A DNA stretch of 64,000 nucleotides from Thalassotalea sp. 273M-4 (GCF_041410465.1 NZ_CP166961.1:2728001-2792000), one strand, 5' to 3'. Positions 17,902-27,765 are shown, counted from the stretch's first letter. Numbers and translations are program-made. Notes: generated from the sequence alone by a model not told the origin.

Positions 17902-20124
17902 TTAGCGGATTAAGCTAAACCCTGATTTTTTTACTTGTTCCGAGCTTGCACCGATAAACAATTCAAACTCTCCCACTTCGACGGTTTCTTTATAATCACG
18001 ACCAATAAAGCTTAGCTTGTCTTTGGTGATGGTAAAGCTGACGGTTTTTCGCTCACCTGGCTCTAGCTCAACAATCGTAAAATCTTTCAGTAACTTAACC
18101 GGTTGAGTTACTGAAGCAACCTTGTCATGCAAGTACATTTGAACCACTTCACGTCCCGCAACTTTTCCCGTATTGGTCACGTCAATGCTTGCCGTTATAC
18201 TAGCGTCCATCGCCATGGTATTGCTGCTTAAACGAATATCAGAGTATTGGTAATTGGTATAACTTAAACCATAGCCAAATGGGTATAATGGCTCATGCTG
18301 TACGTCTCTGTACGTTGTTGAGTATCTATCTTCAGTCACCCCCGAAATAAATGGGTGACTGGTTTTCTTATAGCTATAGAAAATAGGCACCTGGCCTTGG
18401 TGATAAGGAAAGGTTACCGGTAACTTACCCTGTGGATTAAACTTACCTGATAATATTTCAGCTACGGCTGTACCACCCGTTGTACCAGGCATCCAAGCCA
18501 TTAGCATCGCATCCGAGTGTTTTTCAACCTCGGTTAACACATAAGGGCGCCCCGCAACAATCACGGTCACAATAGGTTTACCGCTTGCTGCCACGGCAGC
18601 TAATAACTCTTCTTGTAAACCTGGTAAGTGTAAAGAAGCGGTACCACCACCTTCACCACTCATCCAATATTGCTCGCCTAACACCATCACCACAACATCG
18701 GCTTGTTCGGCCGCTTTGACAGCTGATGGTATAAGATCAGCGCCCACTTTTTTAAACCGTTCGATACTTACACCTTCGGCAAAACTTAATTCGGCTTTGT
18801 CACCAAACTCTGCTTGTAAGCCATCCCAAATGGTCACAACTTCTTCGGCACGACCAAGACCAGGCCACCAACCAATTAAGTCACGATCGGCTTTAACAAA
18901 AGGCCCAATAACCGCTACTTTCTTGCCTTCTACTTGCAGTGGCAACAATTGTTGTTGATTTTTTAATAGCACCATACTTTTTAGTGCAATGTCTTTCGTT
19001 GCTGCGATATTTTGCTCAGACAACAGTTCTTGTTGTTCAAGCTTAGGGTCAAATCGACCAAACGGATCATCTAACAGACCCGCTTTTTGTTTTAGTCGCA
19101 ATACTTGACGTACAGCGTCATCCACAACCTGCTCTGACAGCTTACCTTCACGAACTAATTTAGGTAGCAATTCAACATAATTTTTAGACTGCATGTCCAT
19201 ATGAATGTCGTTGTTAATGGCAACAACGGTTGCTTCTTCATCGCTTGCGGTCACCCCAATTTCGGTCATATTCGGAATGGTTTCCCAATCCGTCATGATC
19301 AGGCCTTTAAAACCAAGCTCTTTTTGCAGTACATCTTGTACAAGGTATTCATTCGCCGTTAAGGGCACCCCATCGTGTGCGGTATAAGCGACCATGACCG
19401 CTGCAACATCGGCATCGACAGCCGCTTTAAACGGTGGTAAATGGACCTCTCTTAACTCACGTTCACTGACATCAATAATGTTATAGTCGCGCCCACCTAA
19501 TGCCGCCCCATAACCGGCAAAGTGCTTCACCGTACTTAAAATGTTTTGTTTTTCACTACCCGATTGTTGAAAGCCCTTTACCCTTGCAGCAGCAACCAAA
19601 CCACCTAAATACGGATCTTCACCTGCGGCTTCTAAAATACGTCCCCAACGCGGATCCCGACTCATATCTACCATAGGTGCATAGGTTAACTGAATACCAC
19701 CAGCGGCGGCTTCACGAGCGGCAATGGCAGCAGAATTTCGAATGGCTTTTAAGTCCCAACTTGCCGCTTCGGCTAATGGAATTGGGGCAATGGTGCGATA
19801 GCCATGAATCACATCTTCTTGGAATAAAATAGGTAAGCCAGATGATGACTGTTCAACCGCGATTTGTTGTAATTTAAGGTTTTGTGCAGCACCATTTGAT
19901 TTTAAAACACTGCCGATTTTACCTTGTCTTATTTGCTCATAGTGCTCTTCGGTGATCTCACCACCAAAGTCGACCAGGTTAAGTTGCCCTGCTTTTTGCT
20001 CTAAGGTTAATTTACTTAAAATCGCTTCGATTTGTGCTGCCCCATCATCAGCGTGTACGCCTTGGCTACAAGACACGGTTATCAATGCCGATAAGGCAAG
20101 CTTCTTGACCGATTTACCAATCAT
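17902..20124 (-). CDS. GH3 beta-glucosidase (BglX-like), periplasmic
   Basis: A 740-residue glycoside hydrolase family 3 enzyme that releases glucose from the non-reducing ends of beta-gluco-oligosaccharides. It has a signal peptide (cleavage probably after VHA), an N-terminal TIM barrel with KHFAGYG near 200 and the nucleophile D279 in GLIMTDWE, the alpha/beta sandwich domain (GEQYWMSGEGGG) and a fibronectin-type-III-like C-terminal domain. It would finish the degradation of oligosaccharides made by the GH16 enzyme 6 kb away and imported by the TonB receptor. Its place between hutI and hutC is unusual. Confidence 0.93.
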   Translation of the reverse strand: MIGKSVKKLALSALITVSCSQGVHADDGAAQIEAILSKLTLEQKAGQLNLVDFGGEITEEHYEQIRQGKIGSVLKSNGAAQNLKLQQIAVEQSSSGLPILFQEDVIHGYRTIAPIPLAEAASWDLKAIRNSAAIAAREAAAGGIQLTYAPMVDMSRDPRWGRILEAAGEDPYLGGLVAAARVKGFQQSGSEKQNILSTVKHFAGYGAALGGRDYNIIDVSERELREVHLPPFKAAVDADVAAVMVAYTAHDGVPLTANEYLVQDVLQKELGFKGLIMTDWETIPNMTEIGVTASDEEATVVAINNDIHMDMQSKNYVELLPKLVREGKLSEQVVDDAVRQVLRLKQKAGLLDDPFGRFDPKLEQQELLSEQNIAATKDIALKSMVLLKNQQQLLPLQVEGKKVAVIGPFVKADRDLIGWWPGLGRAEEVVTIWDGLQAEFGDKAELSFAEGVSIERFKKVGADLIPSAVKAAEQADVVVMVLGEQYWMSGEGGGTASLHLPGLQEELLAAVAASGKPIVTVIVAGRPYVLTEVEKHSDAMLMAWMPGTTGGTAVAEILSGKFNPQGKLPVTFPYHQGQVPIFYSYKKTSHPFISGVTEDRYSTTYRDVQHEPLYPFGYGLSYTNYQYSDIRLSSNTMAMDASITASIDVTNTGKVAGREVVQMYLHDKVASVTQPVKLLKDFTIVELEPGERKTVSFTITKDKLSFIGRDYKETVEVGEFELFIGASSEQVKKSGFSLIR

Positions 20125-20495
20125 ATTGGTTCCTTATAAATTTTTTGATTTTAATGCTGTAATACATTGTTGCATAACGACAGCCATCTTCTAAGAAGGC
20201 GATAAATTATGCTAGGAGATTACGTTTGATGCGGTAAAATTTGCGATAAAATGGAATCGGTTTTTGTCAATTTATGAATTTGATTCCCTGTGCAATGCCA
20301 TGCCCTTAGGCCAACTTTTACCCTTTAATAATCGAATCAGATAAAATATACCACAAACATTGGTTCATTCGAGCCCAAACACAGCTAAGACTAAAAAGTT
20401 GCAAAGCTTGTATATACAGGTAAAATAAATCCAAATTGTATATACAAGTTGATGACGCGCTTTTTAATCATCTCTCGCTCATTTTTTGAGGCTTT
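20125..20495. promoter_or_regulatory. Region between the GH3 gene and hutC
   Basis: 371 bases carrying the GH3 promoter (minus strand) and the hutC promoter with its operators, listed separately. Nothing else gene-like was seen. Confidence 0.6.
20399..20446 (+). promoter_or_regulatory. hutC-hutH-hutU promoter with two HutC-type operators
   Basis: Candidate -35 TTGCAA (20399-20404) and -10 TAAAAT (20421-20426), 16 bases apart. Two copies of the palindrome TGTATATACA lie at 20409-20418, inside the spacer, and at 20437-20446, near the start point. The second sits in the longer palindrome CTTGTATATACAA on the other strand. TGTATATACA is the type of site known for HutC repressors. HutC would therefore repress its own operon, relieved by urocanate. 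Binding is inferred. Confidence 0.75.
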
Positions 20496-21197
20496 ATGGC
20501 ACAACCTAAATTCAACCAAATCAAACAGCATATTCGCGCTCAAATAGAATTGGGGCATTGGCTTGAAAATCATAAAGTGCCGTCAGAAAACGAGCTTGCT
20601 AGTGAGTTCGACGTTTCTAGAATGACCGCAAGACGCGCATTACAAGAGTTAACGGACGAAGGGGTTTTAAACCGCTCACAAGGTTCGGGTACCTTTGTCG
20701 CAAACTTTAAATCTCAATCATCCTTATTAGAGATCAGAAACATTAAAGAGGAAGTTGAGCAAGCCGGCCATCAGTATTCGGCCAAGCAACTTCGACTAAG
20801 TGAAGAGGTAGCAGACTCGGTTATCGCCGCCCAGCTTGAACAAGATCCCGGAAGCACAGTGTTTTTATCTGAGGTGTTGCATTTTCAAAATCATCTGCCC
20901 ATTCAACTCGAGCAACGCTACGTTAATCCTCATCTAGTGCCCTTGTATATTGAACAAGACTTTTCAACGATAACGCCACACGAATACTTAACCGAAGAAG
21001 CGCCGCTTACAGAAGCAAAGCATCAGGTTGAGGCGATTATGGTTGACGACACCATTCAACAGTTACTGGCGATAGACGCCGGTCAACCGTGTTTACGAGT
21101 AAAAAGACATACCTGGTCACGAGCTGGGGTTGTCAGTTTTGCCATATTAACGGCACCAGGCGATCGCTATCGCTTGGGCAGCCATTTAAAATTTTAA
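20496..21197 (+). CDS. hutC: Histidine utilisation repressor HutC (GntR family)
   Basis: A 233-residue GntR/HutC regulator. The N-terminal winged helix-turn-helix (about 8-70) has SENELASEFDVSRMTARRAL and the SQGSGTFV wing; the C-terminal UTRA domain (about 88-230) binds the effector, known to be urocanate in HutC. It is followed at a short distance by hutH and hutU and preceded by two HutC-type palindromes, which supports autoregulation and the specific name. Confidence 0.93.
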   Translation: MAQPKFNQIKQHIRAQIELGHWLENHKVPSENELASEFDVSRMTARRALQELTDEGVLNRSQGSGTFVANFKSQSSLLEIRNIKEEVEQAGHQYSAKQLRLSEEVADSVIAAQLEQDPGSTVFLSEVLHFQNHLPIQLEQRYVNPHLVPLYIEQDFSTITPHEYLTEEAPLTEAKHQVEAIMVDDTIQQLLAIDAGQPCLRVKRHTWSRAGVVSFAILTAPGDRYRLGSHLKF

Positions 21198-21214
21198 AAA
21201 GTTAGGAGAACAGT

Positions 21215-22717
21215 GTGACGTTTAAATATGGTATTGATCGTCTCAATCTTGATATTGTAAACGGCATCGCCGACGGTAGTATTAAAACCGAACTTTGTCA
21301 GCAAGCTTTAGATAAAATCAACACAAGCCGACAAAATGTCGAGAAAATGGCAAATTCCAATAAAGCCGTTTATGGCATAAATACCGGCTTTGGCCCTTTG
21401 TGTGACACCCAAATTTCACCGGCAGAAACCCATTTATTACAAAAGAACTTACTCATAACGCATGCTGTTGGTGTAGGTGAGCCTATTGCCAAAGCCATTT
21501 CAAAGCTGATGTTAATCACCAAAGTTCATGCACTTAGTCAGGGCTTTTCAGGCATTCGCTTAGAGGTTATCGAGCGTATGCTGACCTTTATTGAGCTCGA
21601 CTTAATTCCCGTGGTACCTGAACAAGGTTCGGTTGGCGCATCAGGCGATTTAGCACCATTGTCACACTTGTTTTTACCGCTTATTGGTGAAGGTGAATTT
21701 TGGCATGGTGACGATAAAATTGCTGCCGCCACGGCGCTAAGCCAACATGGTTTACCGCCACTTGAACTGCATGCGAAAGAAGGTTTGGCCTTAATTAATG
21801 GTACTCAGTTCATTTTGTCTCATGCGATCACCGCATTAACGAAGATGCGTTACTTGCTTGACCTTGCTGATGTTGCTGGTGCGATGAGTATCGAAGGGAT
21901 GCAAGGTAGCCAATCACCATTTCGTCAAGAATTACACAACACTCGAGCCTTTGTTGGTAACTTAGAAGTCGCATCTAGAATGCGCCGCTTGTTTAAAGAC
22001 TCACAGAATATGAGCGATCATGAAGAATGTGATCGTGTTCAAGACCCATATTCGTTGCGTTGTATTCCACAAGTGCATGGTGCCTCACGTAATGCGTATT
22101 ATCACTTACTTGAGTTGGTTGAAATCGAGATGAACTCGGTCACTGACAACCCTATTATCATTAGTAGCGAAGAAGCAATCTCTGGCGGTAGCTTTCACGG
22201 TCAACCGTTAGCCATGGTCTTAGATTATGCGTCTATTGCCGCCGCTGAGTTAGGTAACATTGCCGATAGACGTTGCTATTTATTATTAGAAGGTATGCAT
22301 GGTTTACCGCGTTTGTTAACCACTTCAGGTGGCTTAAATTCCGGTATGATGATCCCACAATACGCAACCGCCGCTTTGGTTACTGAAAACAAATCTCTGT
22401 GTTTTCCACCGTCTGCCGACAGTGTGCCGACGTCTATGGGACAAGAAGATCATGTTTCAATGGGCAGTATTTCTGGTCGTAAGTTAAACCAAATCTTAGG
22501 TAACTTAGATAAGATTTTTGCCATTGAGCTTATGTACGCAGCCCAAGCGCTGGAGTTTCGACGTCCAAACACCTGTTCTGATTTAATTGAGCAAAACTTT
22601 GCTTTGATCAGAACCCGTGTGGCCAAACTTGAAGAAGACAGACTGTTAAAACCAGACATTGATGCAATGATTGATTTGGTTAAATCACAGGCGTTCACCG
22701 TAAGTTTTGAGCATTAA
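21215..22717 (+). CDS. hutH: Histidine ammonia-lyase
   Basis: First step of histidine breakdown: L-histidine to trans-urocanate and ammonia. 500 residues. The Ala142-Ser143-Gly144 triplet that forms the MIO cofactor is present in GSVGASGDLAPLSH. The start is GTG at 21215, with AGGAGA eight bases upstream; a GTG two bases earlier runs into a stop. Sixteen bases separate it from hutC, so the genes form one operon. Confidence 0.97.
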   Translation: MTFKYGIDRLNLDIVNGIADGSIKTELCQQALDKINTSRQNVEKMANSNKAVYGINTGFGPLCDTQISPAETHLLQKNLLITHAVGVGEPIAKAISKLMLITKVHALSQGFSGIRLEVIERMLTFIELDLIPVVPEQGSVGASGDLAPLSHLFLPLIGEGEFWHGDDKIAAATALSQHGLPPLELHAKEGLALINGTQFILSHAITALTKMRYLLDLADVAGAMSIEGMQGSQSPFRQELHNTRAFVGNLEVASRMRRLFKDSQNMSDHEECDRVQDPYSLRCIPQVHGASRNAYYHLLELVEIEMNSVTDNPIIISSEEAISGGSFHGQPLAMVLDYASIAAAELGNIADRRCYLLLEGMHGLPRLLTTSGGLNSGMMIPQYATAALVTENKSLCFPPSADSVPTSMGQEDHVSMGSISGRKLNQILGNLDKIFAIELMYAAQALEFRRPNTCSDLIEQNFALIRTRVAKLEEDRLLKPDIDAMIDLVKSQAFTVSFEH

Positions 22718-22733
22718 TCAAGGAGTGACAATA

Positions 22734-24746
22734 ATGACCACTATAAGCGATTTTCAACAACAAATTATCCAAGGTATCCCAACTCAACTGCCTTTGGCTA
22801 AGCCATATCCAGCCGATGCAAATCGTGCCCCAAAGCGCAAAGACATCCTGAGCTCAGAAGAAAAACAATTGGCCATTCGCAATGCTTTACGTTACTTCCC
22901 TAAAGAATGGCATGAAGAATTAGCGCCAGAATTTGCTCAAGAGCTTAAAGATTTTGGTCGCATTTACATGTACCGTTTTAAGCCGAGCTATGCCTTAAAA
23001 GCACGTTCGATAGCGGACTACCCAGCAAAATGCCAACAAGCGGCGGCCATTATGCTGATGATTGACAATAACCTTGACCCAGCTGTCGCCCAGCATCCAG
23101 AAGAGCTTATCACTTACGGTGGTAATGGGGCTGTCTTTCAAAATTGGGCACAATATTTACTGACCATGAAATATTTAAGTGAGATGGAAGAAGATCAAAC
23201 CCTACACTTATATTCGGGTCACCCAATGGGCTTGTTCCCATCCTCTAAAGATGCCCCGCGCGTTGTGGTCACCAACGGTATGATGATCCCGAACTACTCA
23301 AAACCGGATGATTGGGAAAAGTTTAATGCCTTAGGTGTTACCCAATACGGTCAAATGACCGCCGGCTCATTTATGTATATCGGTCCACAAGGTATCGTCC
23401 ATGGCACCACTATTACAGTAATGAATGCATTTCGTAAAGTGTTAAACAAAGGTGAAACACCAAAAGGCAAAGTCTTTCTTACCGCGGGTCTAGGTGGCAT
23501 GAGTGGTGCACAACCTAAAGCAGGTAATATTGCCAACTGTATTACCGTATGTGCAGAGGTTAACCCAAAAGCAGCAACCAAACGTCACCAGCAAGGTTGG
23601 GTAGACGAATTGATTGATAACATGGAAACTTTGGTTGCCCGAGTAAAAGCCGCGATCGCAAATGAAGAAGTCGTATCGATTGCTTATATTGGTAACATTG
23701 TTGATGTCTGGGAGTCTTTTGATGAACAGAATATTTTTGTACATTTGGGCTCAGATCAAACCTCATTACACAACCCATGGTCAGGCGGTTACTACCCTGT
23801 AGGGATCAGTTATGAAGAATCAAATCGTTTGATTCGCGAACAACCCGAAGTGTTTAAAGACAAAGTTCAGCAAACCTTAAGGCGCCACGCGGCAGCGGTG
23901 AATAGACATACGGCCAAAGGCACGTATTTCTTTGATTACGGTAACGCCTTTTTACTCGAAGCATCTCGCGCAGGCGGTGAGGTAATGGCAGAAAACGGTA
24001 TTGATTTTAAATACCCATCATACGTGCAAGATATTCTTGGACCTATGTGCTTTGACTATGGCTTTGGCCCATTTCGTTGGGTATGTACATCGGGCAAACC
24101 AGAAGATTTGGATAAAACCGATGCGATAGCTGCCGAGGTACTTAAACAAATCATGGCGGAATCTCCGGCTGAAATCCAACAGCAAATGCAAGACAACATT
24201 ACTTGGATTTTAGATGCCAAACAAAACAAATTGGTGGTTGGTTCACAAGCGCGTATTCTTTATGCTGACGCGCAAGGCCGTATGGAAATTGCCAAAGCAT
24301 TTAACGATGCTATTAACCGTGGCGACATTGGGCCTGTCGTTTTAGGTCGTGACCATCATGATGTAAGTGGTACCGATTCACCATTTCGTGAAACCTCAAA
24401 CATCTACGATGGCAGTCGCTTTACCTCAGACATGGCCATTCATAATGTGATTGGTGACAGCTTCCGCGGAGCGACATGGGTATCGATTCATAACGGTGGT
24501 GGTGTTGGTTGGGGTGAAGTCACCAATGGTGGCTTTGGCATGGTGCTTGACGGTAGTGCTGATGCCCAGCGCCGACTGCAATCTATGCTCTTATTTGATG
24601 TTAATAACGGTATTGCTCGTCGCAGTTGGGCCCGTAATGAAGAAGCTAACTTTGCGATTAAGCGGGAAATGCAAAGAACCCCAAAACTGAAGGTGACTTT
24701 AGCCAACTTAGTCGATAACGAGTTGCTTAACAAACTGTCATTATAA
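22734..24746 (+). CDS. hutU: Urocanate hydratase, long form
   Basis: Second step: converts urocanate to 4-imidazolone-5-propionate with tightly bound NAD+. I start it at the ATG at 22734, preceded by AAGGAG, giving 670 residues. The usual bacterial enzyme is about 555 residues; this longer form resembles the roughly 676-residue type found in animals and some marine bacteria. The family sequence is clear, for example QMTAGSFMYIGPQGIVHG, GLGGMSGAQPKAG and the C-terminal NGGGVGWGE. It lies 16 bases after hutH. Confidence 0.95.
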   Translation: MTTISDFQQQIIQGIPTQLPLAKPYPADANRAPKRKDILSSEEKQLAIRNALRYFPKEWHEELAPEFAQELKDFGRIYMYRFKPSYALKARSIADYPAKCQQAAAIMLMIDNNLDPAVAQHPEELITYGGNGAVFQNWAQYLLTMKYLSEMEEDQTLHLYSGHPMGLFPSSKDAPRVVVTNGMMIPNYSKPDDWEKFNALGVTQYGQMTAGSFMYIGPQGIVHGTTITVMNAFRKVLNKGETPKGKVFLTAGLGGMSGAQPKAGNIANCITVCAEVNPKAATKRHQQGWVDELIDNMETLVARVKAAIANEEVVSIAYIGNIVDVWESFDEQNIFVHLGSDQTSLHNPWSGGYYPVGISYEESNRLIREQPEVFKDKVQQTLRRHAAAVNRHTAKGTYFFDYGNAFLLEASRAGGEVMAENGIDFKYPSYVQDILGPMCFDYGFGPFRWVCTSGKPEDLDKTDAIAAEVLKQIMAESPAEIQQQMQDNITWILDAKQNKLVVGSQARILYADAQGRMEIAKAFNDAINRGDIGPVVLGRDHHDVSGTDSPFRETSNIYDGSRFTSDMAIHNVIGDSFRGATWVSIHNGGGVGWGEVTNGGFGMVLDGSADAQRRLQSMLLFDVNNGIARRSWARNEEANFAIKREMQRTPKLKVTLANLVDNELLNKLSL

Positions 24747-25211
24747 CGAAACTCGCTGTTTTGCTAGATCTTAACTAGCGGTTGGGCGTAGCACGCAAGC
24801 CGCTTTAAAAATTAAAACTCTAAGTGTTTTCACTTAGAGTTTTTTATTTTAAAAAATCTGTTGCCATCTCTTATTGTGATCTTTACCAACATTTTTATCA
24901 ACAAGACCCGCCACTGACGCCCACAGGTGACAGTAGTAGGCTTTTTTACTTCGCTAAAACCTTAATAAACCCCGTATTCATCTGCACTTTAGGGCCAAGC
25001 CTTTAAGGTCAACAAAAACCAGCCTCCCATTAATCAACTGAATTATTTAGCTTTTTAGCCAAAATAAAGGTGGATTTTTGCTTTGACATATTATGTCTTG
25101 TTTGCTACGGTGAATGATGATTATTTAAACAATGACAATAACCACATTGTGTTGCCCTAGTTTGGCTCAGCCCTTATCGCAGCAATCGCCACCATTATTA
25201 GGAGTTAGATT
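24747..25211. promoter_or_regulatory. Region between hutU and the nfeD-like gene
   Basis: 465 bases without a convincing gene. It holds the hutU terminator (listed separately), a GC-richer hairpin just before it (AGCGGTT and AAGCCGCT, 24777-24806) and the promoter of the nfeD-SPFH set. A TTGACA at about 25084 may be its -35, but the matching -10 is poor. Confidence 0.4.
24814..24845 (+). terminator. Terminator of the hut operon
   Basis: A 13-bp perfect stem AAAACTCTAAGTG/CACTTAGAGTTTT with TTTT loop, followed by T residues. Confidence 0.85.
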
Positions 25212-25682
25212 ATGGAGTTTTTTAGCAATGCACCATTAGTTTGGGCTTCTGTAGGGGTATTTTTAATGCTCGCCGAATTATTAATTCCTGGCGGTATAGT
25301 GGTGTTCTTAGGTATATCAGCATTACTCGTTGCAGGCGCCTTGCAGCTTGGCTTAATTGACAGTCAAATAAATGCCTTTTCGTTATTTTTTATCAGCTCG
25401 CTTATTTTATTGTTAATGTTTCGAAAACTTGGCCAGCAGATGGTAGGTGGTGACAGCCACATTGATAATACCGACGAAGAACTCGACGTCTTTGGTCAAC
25501 AGGTTGAAGTTATTGAGACCATAGGCCCTGGCAATAAAAAGGGCCGGATCCGCTTTCAAGGCACAGAATGGACAGCACTAGGAGATGGTAATGTGCTGGA
25601 AAAAGGCAGCACGGTACAAATTGTTTGTCGAGATAACATTTCTTATGTTGTTGAAAAAATATCTCCTCCAACGCCCGATTAG
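25212..25682 (+). CDS. NfeD-like membrane protein
   Basis: A 156-residue protein with hydrophobic helices over about residues 5-75 and a C-terminal OB-fold (about 88-152, with GRIRFQGTEWTALGDG). NfeD proteins are encoded beside SPFH (stomatin/flotillin) proteins and are thought to work with them in membrane microdomains or protein quality control. The next two genes encode SPFH proteins, which fits. AGGAG precedes the ATG. It is short, without the N-terminal ClpP-like protease domain of long NfeD proteins. Confidence 0.88.
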   Translation: MEFFSNAPLVWASVGVFLMLAELLIPGGIVVFLGISALLVAGALQLGLIDSQINAFSLFFISSLILLLMFRKLGQQMVGGDSHIDNTDEELDVFGQQVEVIETIGPGNKKGRIRFQGTEWTALGDGNVLEKGSTVQIVCRDNISYVVEKISPPTPD

Positions 25683-25759
25683 GTAAAGGGTGTTGAGGCT
25701 TGGCCAAATAAAAATATTTATTAATCTACAAAGCATTTAGCGTTACTAAGGAGAGTCAT

Positions 25760-26677
25760 GTGTTAGCCGTATTAACCATTATTATTTTAGGCATATTATT
25801 TATTGTCTATAAATTAATTTTAATTGTCGAAATGCGTGAGGTGTGCGTCATTGAACGACTAGGAAAATTTCGTGCCGTGATGGAACCTGGGTTTCATTTT
25901 TTGATCCCATTTTTTGATCGCGTTGCATATCGCCATGATACGCGAGAGCAGGTGTTAGATATTCCAGCTCAAAGCTGTATCTCTAAGGATAATATTCAAA
26001 TAGATGTTGATGGCTTGGTTTACATTAAAGTAATGGACGGCGCTAAAGCCAGTTACGGTATTGAAGATTATCGTCGTGCCAGCGTTAACTTAGCACAAAC
26101 CACCATGCGTTCTGAAATTGGTAAACTCGACTTAAGCCAAACATTTTCAGAGCGCGACGCGCTTAATGAAACCATCGTTCGAGAGATTGACAAAGCCTCC
26201 GACCCTTGGGGCATTAAAGTACTTCGATACGAAGTCAAAAATATCACGCCATCGGTCGAAGTTATTCATACCTTAGAAAAGCAAATGGAGGCTGAGCGCC
26301 AAAAAAGAGCTGAAATTACCCTAGCCAACGCCGCTCGTGATTCGATGATTAATTTATCCGAGGGTGAACGCCAAGAAGCAATTAACTTGTCGGAAGGTGA
26401 TAAACAACGGCAAATCAATGAAGCCGAAGGTCGTGCAAAGGAAATTGAAATTATTGCTGAGGCTACCGCTCAAGGGATGAAACTGATTGCTGATGCGGCC
26501 AAAAAGCCTTGTGGCGATGACGCCATTAGAATGCGCTTAATGAATGAATTTATCCAACAAGCCGGTGAGGTTATTGATAAAGCCGATGTGTCGGTGCTAC
26601 CGAGCGAAATCGCCAAGCTTGAAGGATTTTTTGACGGCATGGATAAAGTTACCAGCAGTGTACAGGGAGCAAAATAA
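25760..26677 (+). CDS. SPFH/Band 7 protein, first of two (QmcA/paraslipin-like)
   Basis: A 305-residue stomatin-like protein. One N-terminal membrane helix (about 2-22) is followed by the SPFH domain (VIERLGKFRAVMEPGFHFLIPFFDRV onset, 29-190) and a charged coiled coil rich in SEGERQEAINLSEGDKQRQINEAEG repeats. SPFH proteins assemble into large membrane-attached rings that organise lipids and proteases. The start is the GTG at 25760; an ATG two bases earlier leads at once to a stop. It overlaps the next gene by one base (TAATG). Confidence 0.88.
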   Translation: MLAVLTIIILGILFIVYKLILIVEMREVCVIERLGKFRAVMEPGFHFLIPFFDRVAYRHDTREQVLDIPAQSCISKDNIQIDVDGLVYIKVMDGAKASYGIEDYRRASVNLAQTTMRSEIGKLDLSQTFSERDALNETIVREIDKASDPWGIKVLRYEVKNITPSVEVIHTLEKQMEAERQKRAEITLANAARDSMINLSEGERQEAINLSEGDKQRQINEAEGRAKEIEIIAEATAQGMKLIADAAKKPCGDDAIRMRLMNEFIQQAGEVIDKADVSVLPSEIAKLEGFFDGMDKVTSSVQGAK

Positions 26678-27618
26678 TGGACTTTTTAAATCAATATAAC
26701 CCTATGGATCTTTTTGTCTTCTTTGTATGGGGGAGCATATTTTTAATTTTTATTACCAAGCTATTTCAGTCTATTTGTTTGGTTCCAACCAAGTCGGCTT
26801 ATGTCGTTGAACGGTTGGGCAAATATCATAAAACCCTCGATGCTGGTTTTCATGCCCTCTTCCCATTTATCGACCGAGTTGCTTATGTACAAGATTTAAA
26901 AGAAGAAACCATTGATGTACCACCACAAGAATGTTTTTCAAAAGACGAAGTCAACGTAGAAGTTGATGGGGTTATCTATATCTCGGTGACCGAACCCATT
27001 CGAGCCAGCTATGGCATAGTAAATTATCGTTTTGCGGCGATGCAACTGGCTCAAACCACCACCCGCTCAGTTATTGGCACTTTGGATTTAGATCGAACAT
27101 TTGAAGAGCGTGATTTGATCAGCGCCAAAGTAGTGGAAGTATTAGATAAAGCCGGAGAAGCATGGGGGATTAGAGTACATCGTTATGAAATCAAGAACAT
27201 CACCCCACCGCAAACTGTCAGGTTAGCGATGGAAATGCAGGTAAATGCCGAGCGTGAGCGCCGAGCAATTATGGCGAAAAGTGAAGGCGATAAGCAAAGT
27301 GTTATTAACCGCAGTGAAGGTTTAAAGCGCGAGATGATTAATATTTCAGAAGGTGAAAAGCAGCGTCGTATTAATGCCGCTGAAGGTAAAGCTGCCGAAA
27401 TTTTATCTTTGGCGAAAGCGACTTCTGATTCGATCATTAAAGTTGCAGATGTGATTAATCAAGACGGTGGTAAAGAAGCGTTAAATATGCAACTTTCTGA
27501 GCAATATTTAAAACAACTCAAAGGCTTGAGTAAAAAAGATCGCAAAATCATATTGCCCGCTAACTTGCTCGACTATCAACAATGGATGAACAACCTTGGC
27601 TTAACTACAAACAAATAG
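26677..27618 (+). CDS. SPFH/Band 7 protein, second of two
   Basis: A 313-residue paralogue of the preceding protein: N-terminal helix (about 11-30), SPFH domain (YVVERLGKYHKTLDAGFHALFPF onset) and a coiled coil with SEGDKQSVINRSEG repeats. The overlapping start (TAATG) implies coupled translation and equal amounts, so a mixed oligomer with the first protein is plausible, as for HflK and HflC, though these are of the paraslipin rather than the HflK type. Confidence 0.88.
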   Translation: MDFLNQYNPMDLFVFFVWGSIFLIFITKLFQSICLVPTKSAYVVERLGKYHKTLDAGFHALFPFIDRVAYVQDLKEETIDVPPQECFSKDEVNVEVDGVIYISVTEPIRASYGIVNYRFAAMQLAQTTTRSVIGTLDLDRTFEERDLISAKVVEVLDKAGEAWGIRVHRYEIKNITPPQTVRLAMEMQVNAERERRAIMAKSEGDKQSVINRSEGLKREMINISEGEKQRRINAAEGKAAEILSLAKATSDSIIKVADVINQDGGKEALNMQLSEQYLKQLKGLSKKDRKIILPANLLDYQQWMNNLGLTTNK

Positions 27619-27765
27619 GCTGGTACAAAAAAGCGGGTTAATGGTGATTATACTCATTTTGATTAGGGAATGACCATTACCTGCAATCAATAACTTGCCT
27701 AAAAACTTTTATTTCTTGCTAAGTGCGCAAAACTTAGTGGGATTGGTATTAAATTGGCCAATAAT

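Noticed and set aside
24824..25006. 60-codon frame after hutU
   Set aside because: Begins within the hut terminator hairpin; no ribosome site or family pattern.
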